NCBI GenBank assembly: GCA_035303885.1
Contig: DATGRE010000093.1
Span: 1 to 16,723, forward strand
Direction of reading: 5' to 3'
DNA: 16,723 bases
Origin: Zeimonas sp035303885
GTDB lineage: Bacteria; Pseudomonadota; Gammaproteobacteria; Burkholderiales; Burkholderiaceae_E
In this document: positions 7,281 to 14,416 of the stretch, one piece after another
How the letters are laid out: each line of letters opens with the position of its first letter
Position numbering within the stretch: the first letter of the stretch is position 1
The notes under the pieces: model-generated
Told to the model about the DNA's origin: nothing
What the model saw: the letters and a program-made list of their open reading frames with translations, nothing else
Database searches by the model: none
Position numbers and translations under genes: made by a program

Positions 7281-8564
7281 TCAGTAGTGCAGCGCCCGCG
7301 GCAGCCACAGCGACAACTCGGGCACCGCGATCAGCGCGACGAGCACGACGAGCATCGCGAAGACGAACCAGATCACCCACGGCACCGTGCTTTCGATGCG
7401 CACGCCGGCCAATCGCGACGAGACCATCAGGTTCACCGCCAGCGGCGGCGTGAACTGCCCGATCGAAACCATGTAGGTGAGCAGCACGCCGAACCAGACC
7501 GCGTCCCAGCCGAAGCCGCGCATCAGCGGCAGCAGCAGCGGCACGAAGATCAGGAAGATCGAGATGCCGTCGAGCACCATCCCGGTGACGAGCAGCACCG
7601 CGACGATCGCCGCCAGCGCCCACCACGGTCCGATCCCGCTGTCGAGGATCGCGCGGGTGAGCGGGTCGGCGATGCCGAGCGTGCTCACCGCATAGGCAAA
7701 GATGCTCGACAGCGCGACGACGATCATGATCACGCCCGAGATCTCGGCCGAATCGACGAGCGATTGGAAGATCTCCTTCACGCCCATCGTCCGGTAGACG
7801 ACGACGCCGACGAACAGGCCGTAGAACACGGCGACCACCGCCGCTTCGGTGGGCGTGAACCACCCCATGCGCATGCCGCCGAGGATCAGCACCGGAGCGA
7901 ACAGGCCCCAGGACGCCTCGCGCAGTGCGCGCAGCAGCGGCGGGCGCTCGATGTGCGCTTCGTTCGTGCCGAAGCCGTGCCGGCGCGCAAGCCAGATCGC
8001 CGGCAGGATCAGTGCGCAGCCGGCGAGCAGGCCGGGCACGAGGCCGGCGGCGAACAACGCCGGTACCGACGCACCGGGCACCATCACCGAGTAGACGATG
8101 AACGCGATCGACGGCGGGATCAGGATGTCGGTGGCTGCCGCGGCGCCGATCACGCTCGCCGAGTACGCCGGCGGATAGCCGGCGCGCGCCATCGACGCGA
8201 GCATGACGCCGCCGACGGCGGCGGCGCTCGCCGGGCCCGAGCCGGAGATGCCACCGAGGAACATCGCGACGCCGATCGCCACCATCGGCAGCATGCCGGG
8301 GCCGCGGCCGACGAGCGCGAGCGCGAACTGCACGAGCCGCTGCGCGACGCCGGAGCGCTCGAAGACCGAGCCGACCAGCACGAACATCGGCAGCGCGAGC
8401 AGCGGGTATTTCGCGATGCCCGCGTAGAAGTTGTTGGGGATCGACAGCCAGCCGAGGTTCGCGGCACCGATCGCGAGCGAGCCGGAGAGCATCAGGCCGA
8501 CGCCGATCGGCACGCCGGCCAGCGTGAGCACGACGAAGAGCACGAAGATCGCGACGTCGATCAT
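7281..8564 (-). CDS. dctM: TRAP transporter large permease subunit DctM
   Basis: A 427-residue, roughly 12-TM inner-membrane protein that forms the transport path of a tripartite ATP-independent periplasmic transporter. Its length and motifs match the family: LPMFVLVGSVFERSGVA in the first half, GGISGSGPASAAAVGGVM with AATDILIPPSIAFIVY, and FTPPLAVNLMVSSRLAGV in the second half. It pairs with the DctQ gene 19 bp upstream and the DctP receptor before that. It starts with ATG at 8564; no clear Shine-Dalgarno is seen, so it may depend on translation of dctQ. The transported solute is unknown. Confidence 0.94.
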   Translation of the reverse strand: MIDVAIFVLFVVLTLAGVPIGVGLMLSGSLAIGAANLGWLSIPNNFYAGIAKYPLLALPMFVLVGSVFERSGVAQRLVQFALALVGRGPGMLPMVAIGVAMFLGGISGSGPASAAAVGGVMLASMARAGYPPAYSASVIGAAAATDILIPPSIAFIVYSVMVPGASVPALFAAGLVPGLLAGCALILPAIWLARRHGFGTNEAHIERPPLLRALREASWGLFAPVLILGGMRMGWFTPTEAAVVAVFYGLFVGVVVYRTMGVKEIFQSLVDSAEISGVIMIVVALSSIFAYAVSTLGIADPLTRAILDSGIGPWWALAAIVAVLLVTGMVLDGISIFLIFVPLLLPLMRGFGWDAVWFGVLLTYMVSIGQFTPPLAVNLMVSSRLAGVRIESTVPWVIWFVFAMLVVLVALIAVPELSLWLPRALHY

Positions 8565-8583
8565 CGTGGCAGGCGTCCGGCCG

Positions 8584-9108
8584 TCAGCCCGTCGCGCCCG
8601 GCGTGCGCAGCAGTCGCACGAAGCGCTGCAGCGAGCGTGCCGCGATCAGCAGCGCGAGCACCGGCAGCCAGACCGTGTACCACCATTGCGGCACGCCGAT
8701 GCCGGGCGAGGTGACCTCGTAGCGCCAGTCGTCCCACAGCAGCCGCAGCGACAGGCCGAACAGCACGAGGAACGCACCGGTGGAGGCGAGCTCGGCGAAC
8801 AGCGCGAGCGCGCGCCGTCGAGCCGGCGAGCCCGAATCGGCGAGGAACTCGATGCGGATGTGTCGGTTGCGCGCGGCGGCGCCGGCGGCGGCCACGAGCG
8901 TGAGCACGACCATCAGCGAGACCGAGATCTCCTCGGTCCACGCGAAGGACTCGTTCGTGAAATAGCGCGCGACGACGTTGGCGAAGGTGATCACGCCGAG
9001 GGCGGCCATCGCGGCCGCGCCGATCCAGTCTTCCGGCAGACGGTGCGCGAAGGGCGCGATGCGGGGATCGGGCGCGCCGGCGGCGGCGCGATCGTGCGGG
9101 TCGGTCAT
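8584..9108 (-). CDS. dctQ: TRAP transporter small permease subunit DctQ
   Basis: A 174-residue inner-membrane protein with four hydrophobic helices (about residues 28-50, 60-80, 98-120 and 140-158). The conserved segment FANVVARYFTNESFAWTEEI is the DctQ hallmark, ending in the W-x-E-E motif. It forms the membrane complex with DctM encoded 19 bp downstream. ATG 9108 has no visible Shine-Dalgarno, and a GC-rich hairpin separates the gene from dctP upstream. Low sequence conservation is normal for this subunit, but position and motif make the call secure. Confidence 0.9.
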   Translation of the reverse strand: MTDPHDRAAAGAPDPRIAPFAHRLPEDWIGAAAMAALGVITFANVVARYFTNESFAWTEEISVSLMVVLTLVAAAGAAARNRHIRIEFLADSGSPARRRALALFAELASTGAFLVLFGLSLRLLWDDWRYEVTSPGIGVPQWWYTVWLPVLALLIAARSLQRFVRLLRTPGATG

Positions 9109-9125
9109 CGACGAGGCAAGAGAAA

Positions 9126-9166
9126 GGGCCGTCCGGCGGCGGTGCGGATCCGCCCCGGGCGGCCCC
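9126..9166 (-). terminator. GC-rich hairpin between dctP and dctQ, possible attenuator
   Basis: On the minus strand, GGGGCCGCCCGGGGC (from 9166) can pair imperfectly with GCCGCCGGACGGCCC (ending 9126). The blocks GGGCCG and CCGG pair exactly, with one mismatch and one bulge. It is followed by CTTTCTCTT, a broken pyrimidine tract rather than a clean T-run. It fits a partial terminator, or an RNA-stabilising structure at the 3' end of the receptor message. Confidence 0.45.
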
Positions 9167-9187
9167 GGTCGAAGGCGGCGCGGCCGT

Positions 9188-10234
9188 TCAGGCGGACTTG
9201 CTGCGCGAGGCCACGGCCGCTTCAGCGCGCCGGACGAGATCGGGACCGATCTGCTTGGTCCATTTCTCGTAGACCGGGCGGACCGCCTGCTCGAAGGCCT
9301 TCGATTCGTCTTCGGAGAGCCGGGTGACCTTCACGCCGAGCCCCTCGACCTCCCGGACGAGCGACTGGTCGTCCTTCGTGAGGCCCTTGCGTGCGAGCGC
9401 GATCTCCTGCTTGCCGGCCTCGAGCGCGGCGGCACGGACGATCTCGCGATCCTCGGGCGTCCACGCGTTCCAGACGTCGCGGTTCACGACGAAGATCAGC
9501 GGATCGGCGACGTAGTCCCACATCGTCACGAACTTCTGGCCGAGCGTGTGCAGCTTGGCCGCCGTGAAGATGTGCAGCGGGTTCTCCTGGCCCTCGACGG
9601 CTCCGGAGGCGAGCGCCGGCTGCGCGTCGGCCCAGCTCATCTGGGTGGGGTTCGCGCCGAGTGCGGTGAAGGTGTCGTTGAAGATCGGCGAGCCGACGAC
9701 GCGGAACTTCAGCCCCTTCATGTCGGCCGGCGAACGGATCTCGTGCTTGGAGTTCGTCAGCTCGCGGAAGCCGTTCTCGCCCCACGCGAGCGGTACGACG
9801 CCGGCCTTCTCGACGAGCGCCAGGATCTGCTTGCCGACCTCGCCCTGCGTCATCGCGTCGATGCCCGCGTGGTCGCGCGCGAGGAAGGGCAGCGAGAACA
9901 GGTTCAGCTGCCGGATCTGCGGCGACCAGTTGATCGTCGACCCGACGGCGAGATCGATGACGCCCTGGCGGATCGCCGAGAACTCGCGCGTCTGGTCGCC
10001 GTTGACCAGCGACACGTTCGGGTACAGCTTCATGTTGATCCGGCCCTGCGTGCGCTCGCGCACGAGGTCGATCCAAATCTGTGCACCCTGGCCCCAGGGG
10101 AAGGCGGTTCCGACGACGGTCGACACCCGGTACTCGGGGCGGTAGTTCTGCGCGTACGCGCGGGTGACGACGAACGGAGCGGCCAGGACGGCCGAACCGG
10201 CTGCGCCGGCTTTGAGCAGGAAACGTCGATCCAT
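9188..10234 (-). CDS. dctP: TRAP transporter DctP-type periplasmic receptor
   Basis: A 348-residue solute receptor for the DctQ/DctM permease encoded downstream. The N-terminus MDRRFLLKAGAAGSAVLAAP has the twin-arginine pattern RRFLLK, with probable cleavage after AYA near residue 29, so Tat export is likely. R178 (in LKFRVVGSP) corresponds to the arginine that binds the carboxylate of the ligand in DctP proteins, which suggests an organic acid ligand. NPTQMSWADAQPALASGAVEGQENP is the typical hinge-region segment, cited here for reference by its start at about residue 192. ATG 10234 is chosen for the signal peptide and a GGAG 9 nt upstream; the frame is open 30 codons further but without supporting features. 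The gap of 79 bp to dctQ contains a hairpin. Confidence 0.93.
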   Translation of the reverse strand: MDRRFLLKAGAAGSAVLAAPFVVTRAYAQNYRPEYRVSTVVGTAFPWGQGAQIWIDLVRERTQGRINMKLYPNVSLVNGDQTREFSAIRQGVIDLAVGSTINWSPQIRQLNLFSLPFLARDHAGIDAMTQGEVGKQILALVEKAGVVPLAWGENGFRELTNSKHEIRSPADMKGLKFRVVGSPIFNDTFTALGANPTQMSWADAQPALASGAVEGQENPLHIFTAAKLHTLGQKFVTMWDYVADPLIFVVNRDVWNAWTPEDREIVRAAALEAGKQEIALARKGLTKDDQSLVREVEGLGVKVTRLSEDESKAFEQAVRPVYEKWTKQIGPDLVRRAEAAVASRSKSA

Positions 10235-10322
10235 CGGGAGCTTCTCCGGTTTCGAAACAGGTCTGCGGAGCCGGGCGTTTCGGCACGCACGGGCGGCCGT
10301 GCCACGAAGGCGCGGGGCCGCC

Positions 10323-10351
10323 ATTCTAAACCCGCCCCGCCGGCGTTTCAG
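10323..10351 (-). promoter_or_regulatory. Candidate sigma-70 promoter for the dctP operon
   Basis: On the minus strand, CTGAAA (10351-10346; four of six to TTGACA) is followed after exactly 17 bp by TAGAAT (10328-10323; five of six to TATAAT). Transcription would start near 10316, about 80 nt before dctP. The -35 overlaps the serA stop codon and the hairpin there. Confidence 0.5.
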
Positions 10352-10366
10352 CCCTCCGCCGGCGGG
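10336..10366 (-). terminator. Hairpin across the serA stop codon, possible terminator
   Basis: The arms CGCCGGCGGG/CCCGCCGGCG (10336-10345 and 10357-10366) pair perfectly over 10 bp around an 11-nt loop that contains the serA stop codon. On the minus strand only a short TTT follows, about eight bases later, so termination efficiency is uncertain. Confidence 0.45.
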
Positions 10367-11553
10367 TTTCCGTCCTCGGCGGGCAGGTATTGCACCGAGA
10401 GCACGCCGTCGATGCGCTCGATCGCCGCGATCGCCTCGCGCGAGACCGGGCTATCGACGTCGACGATCGTGTACGCCATGTCGCCGCGCGACTTGTTCAG
10501 CATGTTGTTGATGTTCAGATCGGCGTGCGCCATCGCGGTGGAGATCTGGCCGAGCATGTTCGGCACGTTCGCGTTCGCGATGGCGACGCGAAACGCCGAT
10601 TCGCGCGGCGCGTAGGTGTCGGGGAAGTTCACCGAATTGCGCACGTTGCCGTTCTCGAGGAAATCGCGCAGCTGGTCGGCCACCATGCGCGCGCAGTTCT
10701 CCTCGGCCTCGCGCGTGGACGCGCCCAGGTGCGGCAGCGCGATCGCGCGCGCATGGGCGTTCACCGCGGCGCTGGGGAAGTCGCAGACGTAGCGGTGCAG
10801 CCGGCCTTCGTCGAGCGCGGCGAGCACCGCCGGCTCGTCGACGACGCCGTCCCGCGAGAAGTTCAGCAGCACCGTGCCCATCTGCGCCTGGCGCAGGCTC
10901 TCGCCGTTGATCAGGCCGCGTGTGGCCGCCAGCAGCGGCACGTGCAGCGTGACGAAGCGCGCCGCGCGCAGCGCCTCGCCGACCGAATGCGCCTTGCGCA
11001 CCTGCGCCGGCAGGCTCCAGGCGGCGTCCACGGTGATCTCGGGGTCGTACCCGATGACGTCCATGCCGAGTCCGATCGCCGCGTCGGCGACCAGGCAGCC
11101 GATGCGCCCCAGGCCGATCACGGCGAGCGTCTGGCCGGCGAGCTCGAAGCCGGAGAAGGCCTTCTTGCGCTGCTCGACGAGTGACTCGATGTCGCCGCAG
11201 TCCGGGTCGATCGACGCGACGAAACGCAGCGCCTCGGGCACGTTGCGCGCCGCGAGCAGCAGGCCGGCGAGCACCAGCTCCTTGACGGCGTTCGCGTTGG
11301 CGCCCGGCGCGTTGAACACGGGCACGCCGCGCGCGCTCATCTGTGCCACCGGGATGTTGTTCGTTCCGGCGCCGGCGCGCGCGATCGCGCGCACCGAGCG
11401 GGGGATCGTCGTCGCGTGCAGGTCGGCCGAGCGCAGCAGGATCGCGTCGGGCGCGTCGACGTCGGGTCCGACGAGATAGCGGGGCGAGGGCAGGCGCGAC
11501 AGCCCGCTCTCGGAAATCTGGTTCAGCACCCGCACACGGAACGGCTCGCGCAT
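10348..11553 (-). CDS. serA: D-3-phosphoglycerate dehydrogenase
   Basis: This 401-residue cytosolic enzyme oxidises 3-phosphoglycerate to 3-phosphohydroxypyruvate with NAD, the first step of serine synthesis. It has an N-terminal substrate part with RAGAGTNNIP, a nucleotide-binding fold with G147-L-G149-R-I-G152, the catalytic arginine R234 (FSRDGVVDE) and the catalytic H275 (PHLGAST). A C-terminal ACT domain (about 325-395) may bind serine for feedback control. Oddly, the segment between R234 and H275 reads D258-F-P-S-A-A-V, where relatives have a glutamate after the FP (for example FPTE in E. coli); I see no aligned Glu. ATG 11553 has AGGAG 6 nt upstream, and serC ends 15 bp before, so the two form an operon. 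No serB is in the window. Confidence 0.9.
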   Translation of the reverse strand: MREPFRVRVLNQISESGLSRLPSPRYLVGPDVDAPDAILLRSADLHATTIPRSVRAIARAGAGTNNIPVAQMSARGVPVFNAPGANANAVKELVLAGLLLAARNVPEALRFVASIDPDCGDIESLVEQRKKAFSGFELAGQTLAVIGLGRIGCLVADAAIGLGMDVIGYDPEITVDAAWSLPAQVRKAHSVGEALRAARFVTLHVPLLAATRGLINGESLRQAQMGTVLLNFSRDGVVDEPAVLAALDEGRLHRYVCDFPSAAVNAHARAIALPHLGASTREAEENCARMVADQLRDFLENGNVRNSVNFPDTYAPRESAFRVAIANANVPNMLGQISTAMAHADLNINNMLNKSRGDMAYTIVDVDSPVSREAIAAIERIDGVLSVQYLPAEDGNPPAEG

Positions 11554-11568
11554 CTCGTTCTCCTGGTC

Positions 11569-12651
11569 TCAGCCGTGACGCTTCTCGAACTCCCGCATCC
11601 AGTCGACGAGGGCGCGAACCCCCTCGATCGGCATCGCGTTGTAGATCGACGCACGCATTCCGCCGACCGAGCGGTGGCCCTTGAGCTGCAACAGGCCGCG
11701 CTCCTTCGCGCCCTTCAGGAACGGCTCGTCGAGCGCCGGATCGGGCAGCCGGAACGGGACGTTCATCCGCGAGCGGTCGGAGCGGTCGACCGGGTTCGTG
11801 TAGAACGCGGTCGAATCGAGGTAGTCGTAGAGCAGGCGCGCCTTCTCGATGTTGCGCGCCTCGATCGCCGGCACCCCGCCCTGGCGCTTGAGCCACTGGA
11901 AGACGAGCCCGGCGATGTACACCGCCCAGGTCGGCGGCGTGTTCAGCATCGAATCGGCCTCGGCGTGCACGCGGTAGTCGAGCATCGTCGGGACGTCGGC
12001 GCGTGCGCGCCCGAGCAGGTCCTTGCGCACGATCACGATGGTCAGCCCCGCCGGGCCGATGTTCTTCTGCGCGCCGCCGTAGAGCAGCGCATGCCGGGCC
12101 ACGTCGACCGGGCGCGACAGGAAGTTCGACGAGATGTCGGCCACCAGCGGCACGTCGCCGACCTCGGGCGTGAAGGAGAACTCGACGCCGCCGATCGTCT
12201 CGTTCGCGCAGTAGTGCAGGTACGCCGCGTCCGGCGAGCGCTTCCAGGTCGCCTGCGGCGGGACGTAGGTGAACTGACGGTCTTCCGAGGACGCGACGAC
12301 GTTCACCTCGCCGAAGCGACGCGCTTCCTTGATCGCCTTCTTCGACCACTCGCCGGTATGCACATAGTCGGCGCGGCTGCGCTCGCCGAGCAGGTTCAGC
12401 GGGACCATCGCGAACTGCAGCGTCGCGCCGCCCTGCAGGAACAGCACGGCGTGCGAGTCGGGGATTCCCATCAGCTCGCGCAGGTCGCGCTCGGCCTGCG
12501 CGTGGATGCTCATGTATTCCTTGCCGCGATGGCTCATCTCCATCACGGACTGGCCGCTGCCTTGCCAATCGAGCATCTCTTCGGCGGCCTGCGCGAGGAC
12601 TTCCTCGGGAAGGACGGCGGGCCCCGCGCTGAAGTTGAACACCTTTCGCAT
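11569..12651 (-). CDS. serC: Phosphoserine aminotransferase
   Basis: A 360-residue PLP enzyme that transfers an amino group from glutamate to 3-phosphohydroxypyruvate, giving phosphoserine; in many bacteria it also serves pyridoxine synthesis. Its length matches E. coli SerC (362). The start MRKVFNFSAGPAVLPEEVL is the standard SerC N-terminus, so ATG 12651 is chosen although the frame is open 87 codons upstream into the divergent gene. PLP-binding lysine K196 is in GGAQKNIGPAG, and GHRSVGGMRASIYNA lies near the C-terminus. A GGGGA lies a few bases before the ATG. serA follows after 15 bp and supplies its substrate. This serC-serA pairing differs from the serC-pheA-aroA order common in related bacteria. 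Confidence 0.96.
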   Translation of the reverse strand: MRKVFNFSAGPAVLPEEVLAQAAEEMLDWQGSGQSVMEMSHRGKEYMSIHAQAERDLRELMGIPDSHAVLFLQGGATLQFAMVPLNLLGERSRADYVHTGEWSKKAIKEARRFGEVNVVASSEDRQFTYVPPQATWKRSPDAAYLHYCANETIGGVEFSFTPEVGDVPLVADISSNFLSRPVDVARHALLYGGAQKNIGPAGLTIVIVRKDLLGRARADVPTMLDYRVHAEADSMLNTPPTWAVYIAGLVFQWLKRQGGVPAIEARNIEKARLLYDYLDSTAFYTNPVDRSDRSRMNVPFRLPDPALDEPFLKGAKERGLLQLKGHRSVGGMRASIYNAMPIEGVRALVDWMREFEKRHG

Positions 12652-12712
12652 TGCTTTCCCCGGGTGGCGAAAGGCGGATTCTAGCGCTTCGTTTTCGCGG
12701 TATCGTCGGGGC
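12652..12712. promoter_or_regulatory. Divergent promoter region between serC and the kinase-like gene
   Basis: Only 61 bp separate the two start codons. A TAGAAT on the minus strand at 12678-12683 is a likely -10 for serC, with a poor -35 (ACGATA, three of six, 17 bp upstream). I see no convincing -10/-35 for the plus-strand gene. Any regulator binding here could affect both genes. Confidence 0.45.
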
Positions 12713-14299
12713 ATGAATTCGCGATCCCCGACGGATGATGTCGAAGGGGGCGTGTCGATCGACGCGCTGCGCGCGCTGCTGCAGGCGAAGACGCGCCGCC
12801 CGGTCGAACGGGTCGAGACGCACATCTCGTGGGTGCTGCTCGACGGCGAGCACGCCTGGAAGCTGAAGAAGCCGGTGACGCTGGGCTTTCTCGATTTCGC
12901 GCGGCTCGACACGCGCCGCGCCTGCTGCGAGGCCGAGCTGCGGCTGAACCGGCGCCTCGCGCCGGAGCTCTATCTCGACGTCGTGGCGCTGCGCGGCGAG
13001 CGCGACGCGCCCCGTTTCGACGGCGACGGGGCGCCGATCGAATACGCGGTGCGCATGCGGCAGTTCGCGCCCGGGGCGCTGTTCTCGGAACGGTTGGCGG
13101 ACGGAACGCTCGACGCCGAGACGGTCGAACGCTTCGGGGCGCGCCTGGCCGCCTTTCATCGCGAAGCCGCGTCCGCTGGGCTGGGCGACGCCTGGGGCGG
13201 CACCGAGCGGGTGTGCAGCGACACCGCACGGGCGCTCGACGGCATCGCCGCCGCCGCGCCGTCGTCGTCGCCGTGGGTCGCAGCGGTGCGCGCGCGCTTC
13301 GAGGCGCACGAGCGGCGGCTGCGGCCGGTGTTCGACGCGCGCAAGCGGCAAGGGTGGGTGCGCGAGGGGCACGGCGACCTGCACCTGGCCAACGTCGTCG
13401 TGCTCGATGCGCAGGTCACGGCCTTCGACTGCATCGAGTTCGACCCCGGCCTGCGCTGGATCGACGTGCAGAACGACGCGGGCTTCCTTGCGATGGATCT
13501 GCTCGCCCACGAACGGGCCGACCTCGCATTCGCGTTCCTCGACGCCTGGCTCGGCGAGCTCGGCGACTACGGCGGACTCGCGGTGCTGCGCTACTACCTG
13601 GCATACCGTGCGGTGGTGCGCGAGCTCGTCGCGTCGATCCGCCGCGCGCAGCGCGCCGAATCGACGGAGCCTTCGCGCTACGCACGACTCGCGACGCGGC
13701 TGCTCGATACGCAGGAACCACGGCTGCTGATCACCCATGGCGTGTCCGGATCGGGCAAGAGCTTTCTCGCGCGCGAGCTGCTCGGCCGCGCGGGGGCGAT
13801 CCGCATCCGGTCCGATCTGGAGCGCAAGCGGCTGCACGGGCTCGACCCGCATTCGCGTTCGCATTCGGCGCTCGACGAGGGGCTCTACGGCGCCGACGCC
13901 TCGCAGCGCACCTACGCGCGCCTGCTCGAGCTGGCGGCGATCTCGCTCGACGCCGGCTGGCCGACGATCGTCGACGCGACCTTCCTGCGTGCCGCCGATC
14001 GCGCGCCCTTTCGGCGGCTCGCGGCCGAGCGCGGGGTGCCGTTCTCGATCCTCGCCTGCCGTGCCGACGAGCCGGTGCTGCGCGCGCGCATCGAGGCCCG
14101 GCTTGCGCGCGGAGTCGACCCTTCCGACGCCGACCTGCGCGTGCTCGAGCGGCAACTCGCGCGCCGCGACGCCTTGCACGACGACGAGCGGGCGAGCGCG
14201 ATCGTCGTCGACACCTCGCAGGGCGCGCTCGACGTCGACGACATCGCCGTCGCGTGGCGCAACGCGCGGCCCGTGCCGCGCGGTGCCGCCCCGTCCTAG
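12713..14299 (+). CDS. Phosphotransferase/P-loop kinase fusion protein (COG2187-COG0645 type)
   Basis: A 528-residue cytosolic protein in two parts. Residues about 25-330 resemble aminoglycoside phosphotransferase-like kinases: a KLKKPV segment in the N-lobe, the catalytic loop H220-G-D222-L-H-L-A-N227, and a metal-binding FD239CIEFD. Residues about 338-520 form a P-loop nucleotide-binding domain with Walker A GVSGSGKS (K349) and a later IVDATFLR segment, like predicted small kinases. The same two-domain fusion is widespread in proteobacteria, but its substrate is not known. The phosphotransferase likeness is not evidence of drug resistance. ATG 12713 is chosen because it begins the conserved part without overlapping serC; the frame is open 69 codons upstream into serC. 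Only a weak purine stretch precedes it. It is the sole plus-strand gene in the window. Confidence 0.85.
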   Translation: MNSRSPTDDVEGGVSIDALRALLQAKTRRPVERVETHISWVLLDGEHAWKLKKPVTLGFLDFARLDTRRACCEAELRLNRRLAPELYLDVVALRGERDAPRFDGDGAPIEYAVRMRQFAPGALFSERLADGTLDAETVERFGARLAAFHREAASAGLGDAWGGTERVCSDTARALDGIAAAAPSSSPWVAAVRARFEAHERRLRPVFDARKRQGWVREGHGDLHLANVVVLDAQVTAFDCIEFDPGLRWIDVQNDAGFLAMDLLAHERADLAFAFLDAWLGELGDYGGLAVLRYYLAYRAVVRELVASIRRAQRAESTEPSRYARLATRLLDTQEPRLLITHGVSGSGKSFLARELLGRAGAIRIRSDLERKRLHGLDPHSRSHSALDEGLYGADASQRTYARLLELAAISLDAGWPTIVDATFLRAADRAPFRRLAAERGVPFSILACRADEPVLRARIEARLARGVDPSDADLRVLERQLARRDALHDDERASAIVVDTSQGALDVDDIAVAWRNARPVPRGAAPS

Positions 14300-14360
14300 C
14301 GATCGTGCCCGCACCTGGCGAGCTCGGCCCGTATGCTCCACAGGTCGATTCCGCGCCGGT

Positions 14361-14386
14361 GTCCGTGTGCGCGGGCGCAGGCGGAC
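14361..14386. terminator. Hairpin in the convergent region, possible two-way terminator
   Basis: The 117 bp between the kinase-like gene and the CapA-like gene (14300-14416) contains GTCCG/CGGAC (14361-14365, 14382-14386) enclosing TGCG/CGCA with a four-base loop, separated by a 2x2 internal loop. An outer perfect 8-bp pair (14352-14359 with 14398-14405) can extend it. There is no T-run on either side, so it is a structural guess. Nothing else is evident in this gap. Confidence 0.35.
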
Positions 14387-14416
14387 CCGTTCACGCCCCG
14401 GCGCGCCGAGAATCGT

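Noticed and set aside
12652..12912. Extended SerC start far upstream in the same frame
   Set aside because: The extra 87 codons run into the divergent kinase-like gene and are not SerC-like; MRKVFNFSAGP at 12651 is the standard N-terminus.
12713..14299. Aminoglycoside resistance gene
   Set aside because: Only the general phosphotransferase fold and HGD motif are shared. The fusion to a P-loop kinase matches a widespread family of unknown substrate, not known resistance enzymes.
10451..14341. Very long minus-strand open frame spanning serA, serC and the kinase-like gene
   Set aside because: It is a frame shadow produced by GC bias: it is out of frame with serA and serC, antisense to the kinase-like gene, and shows no recognisable domain.
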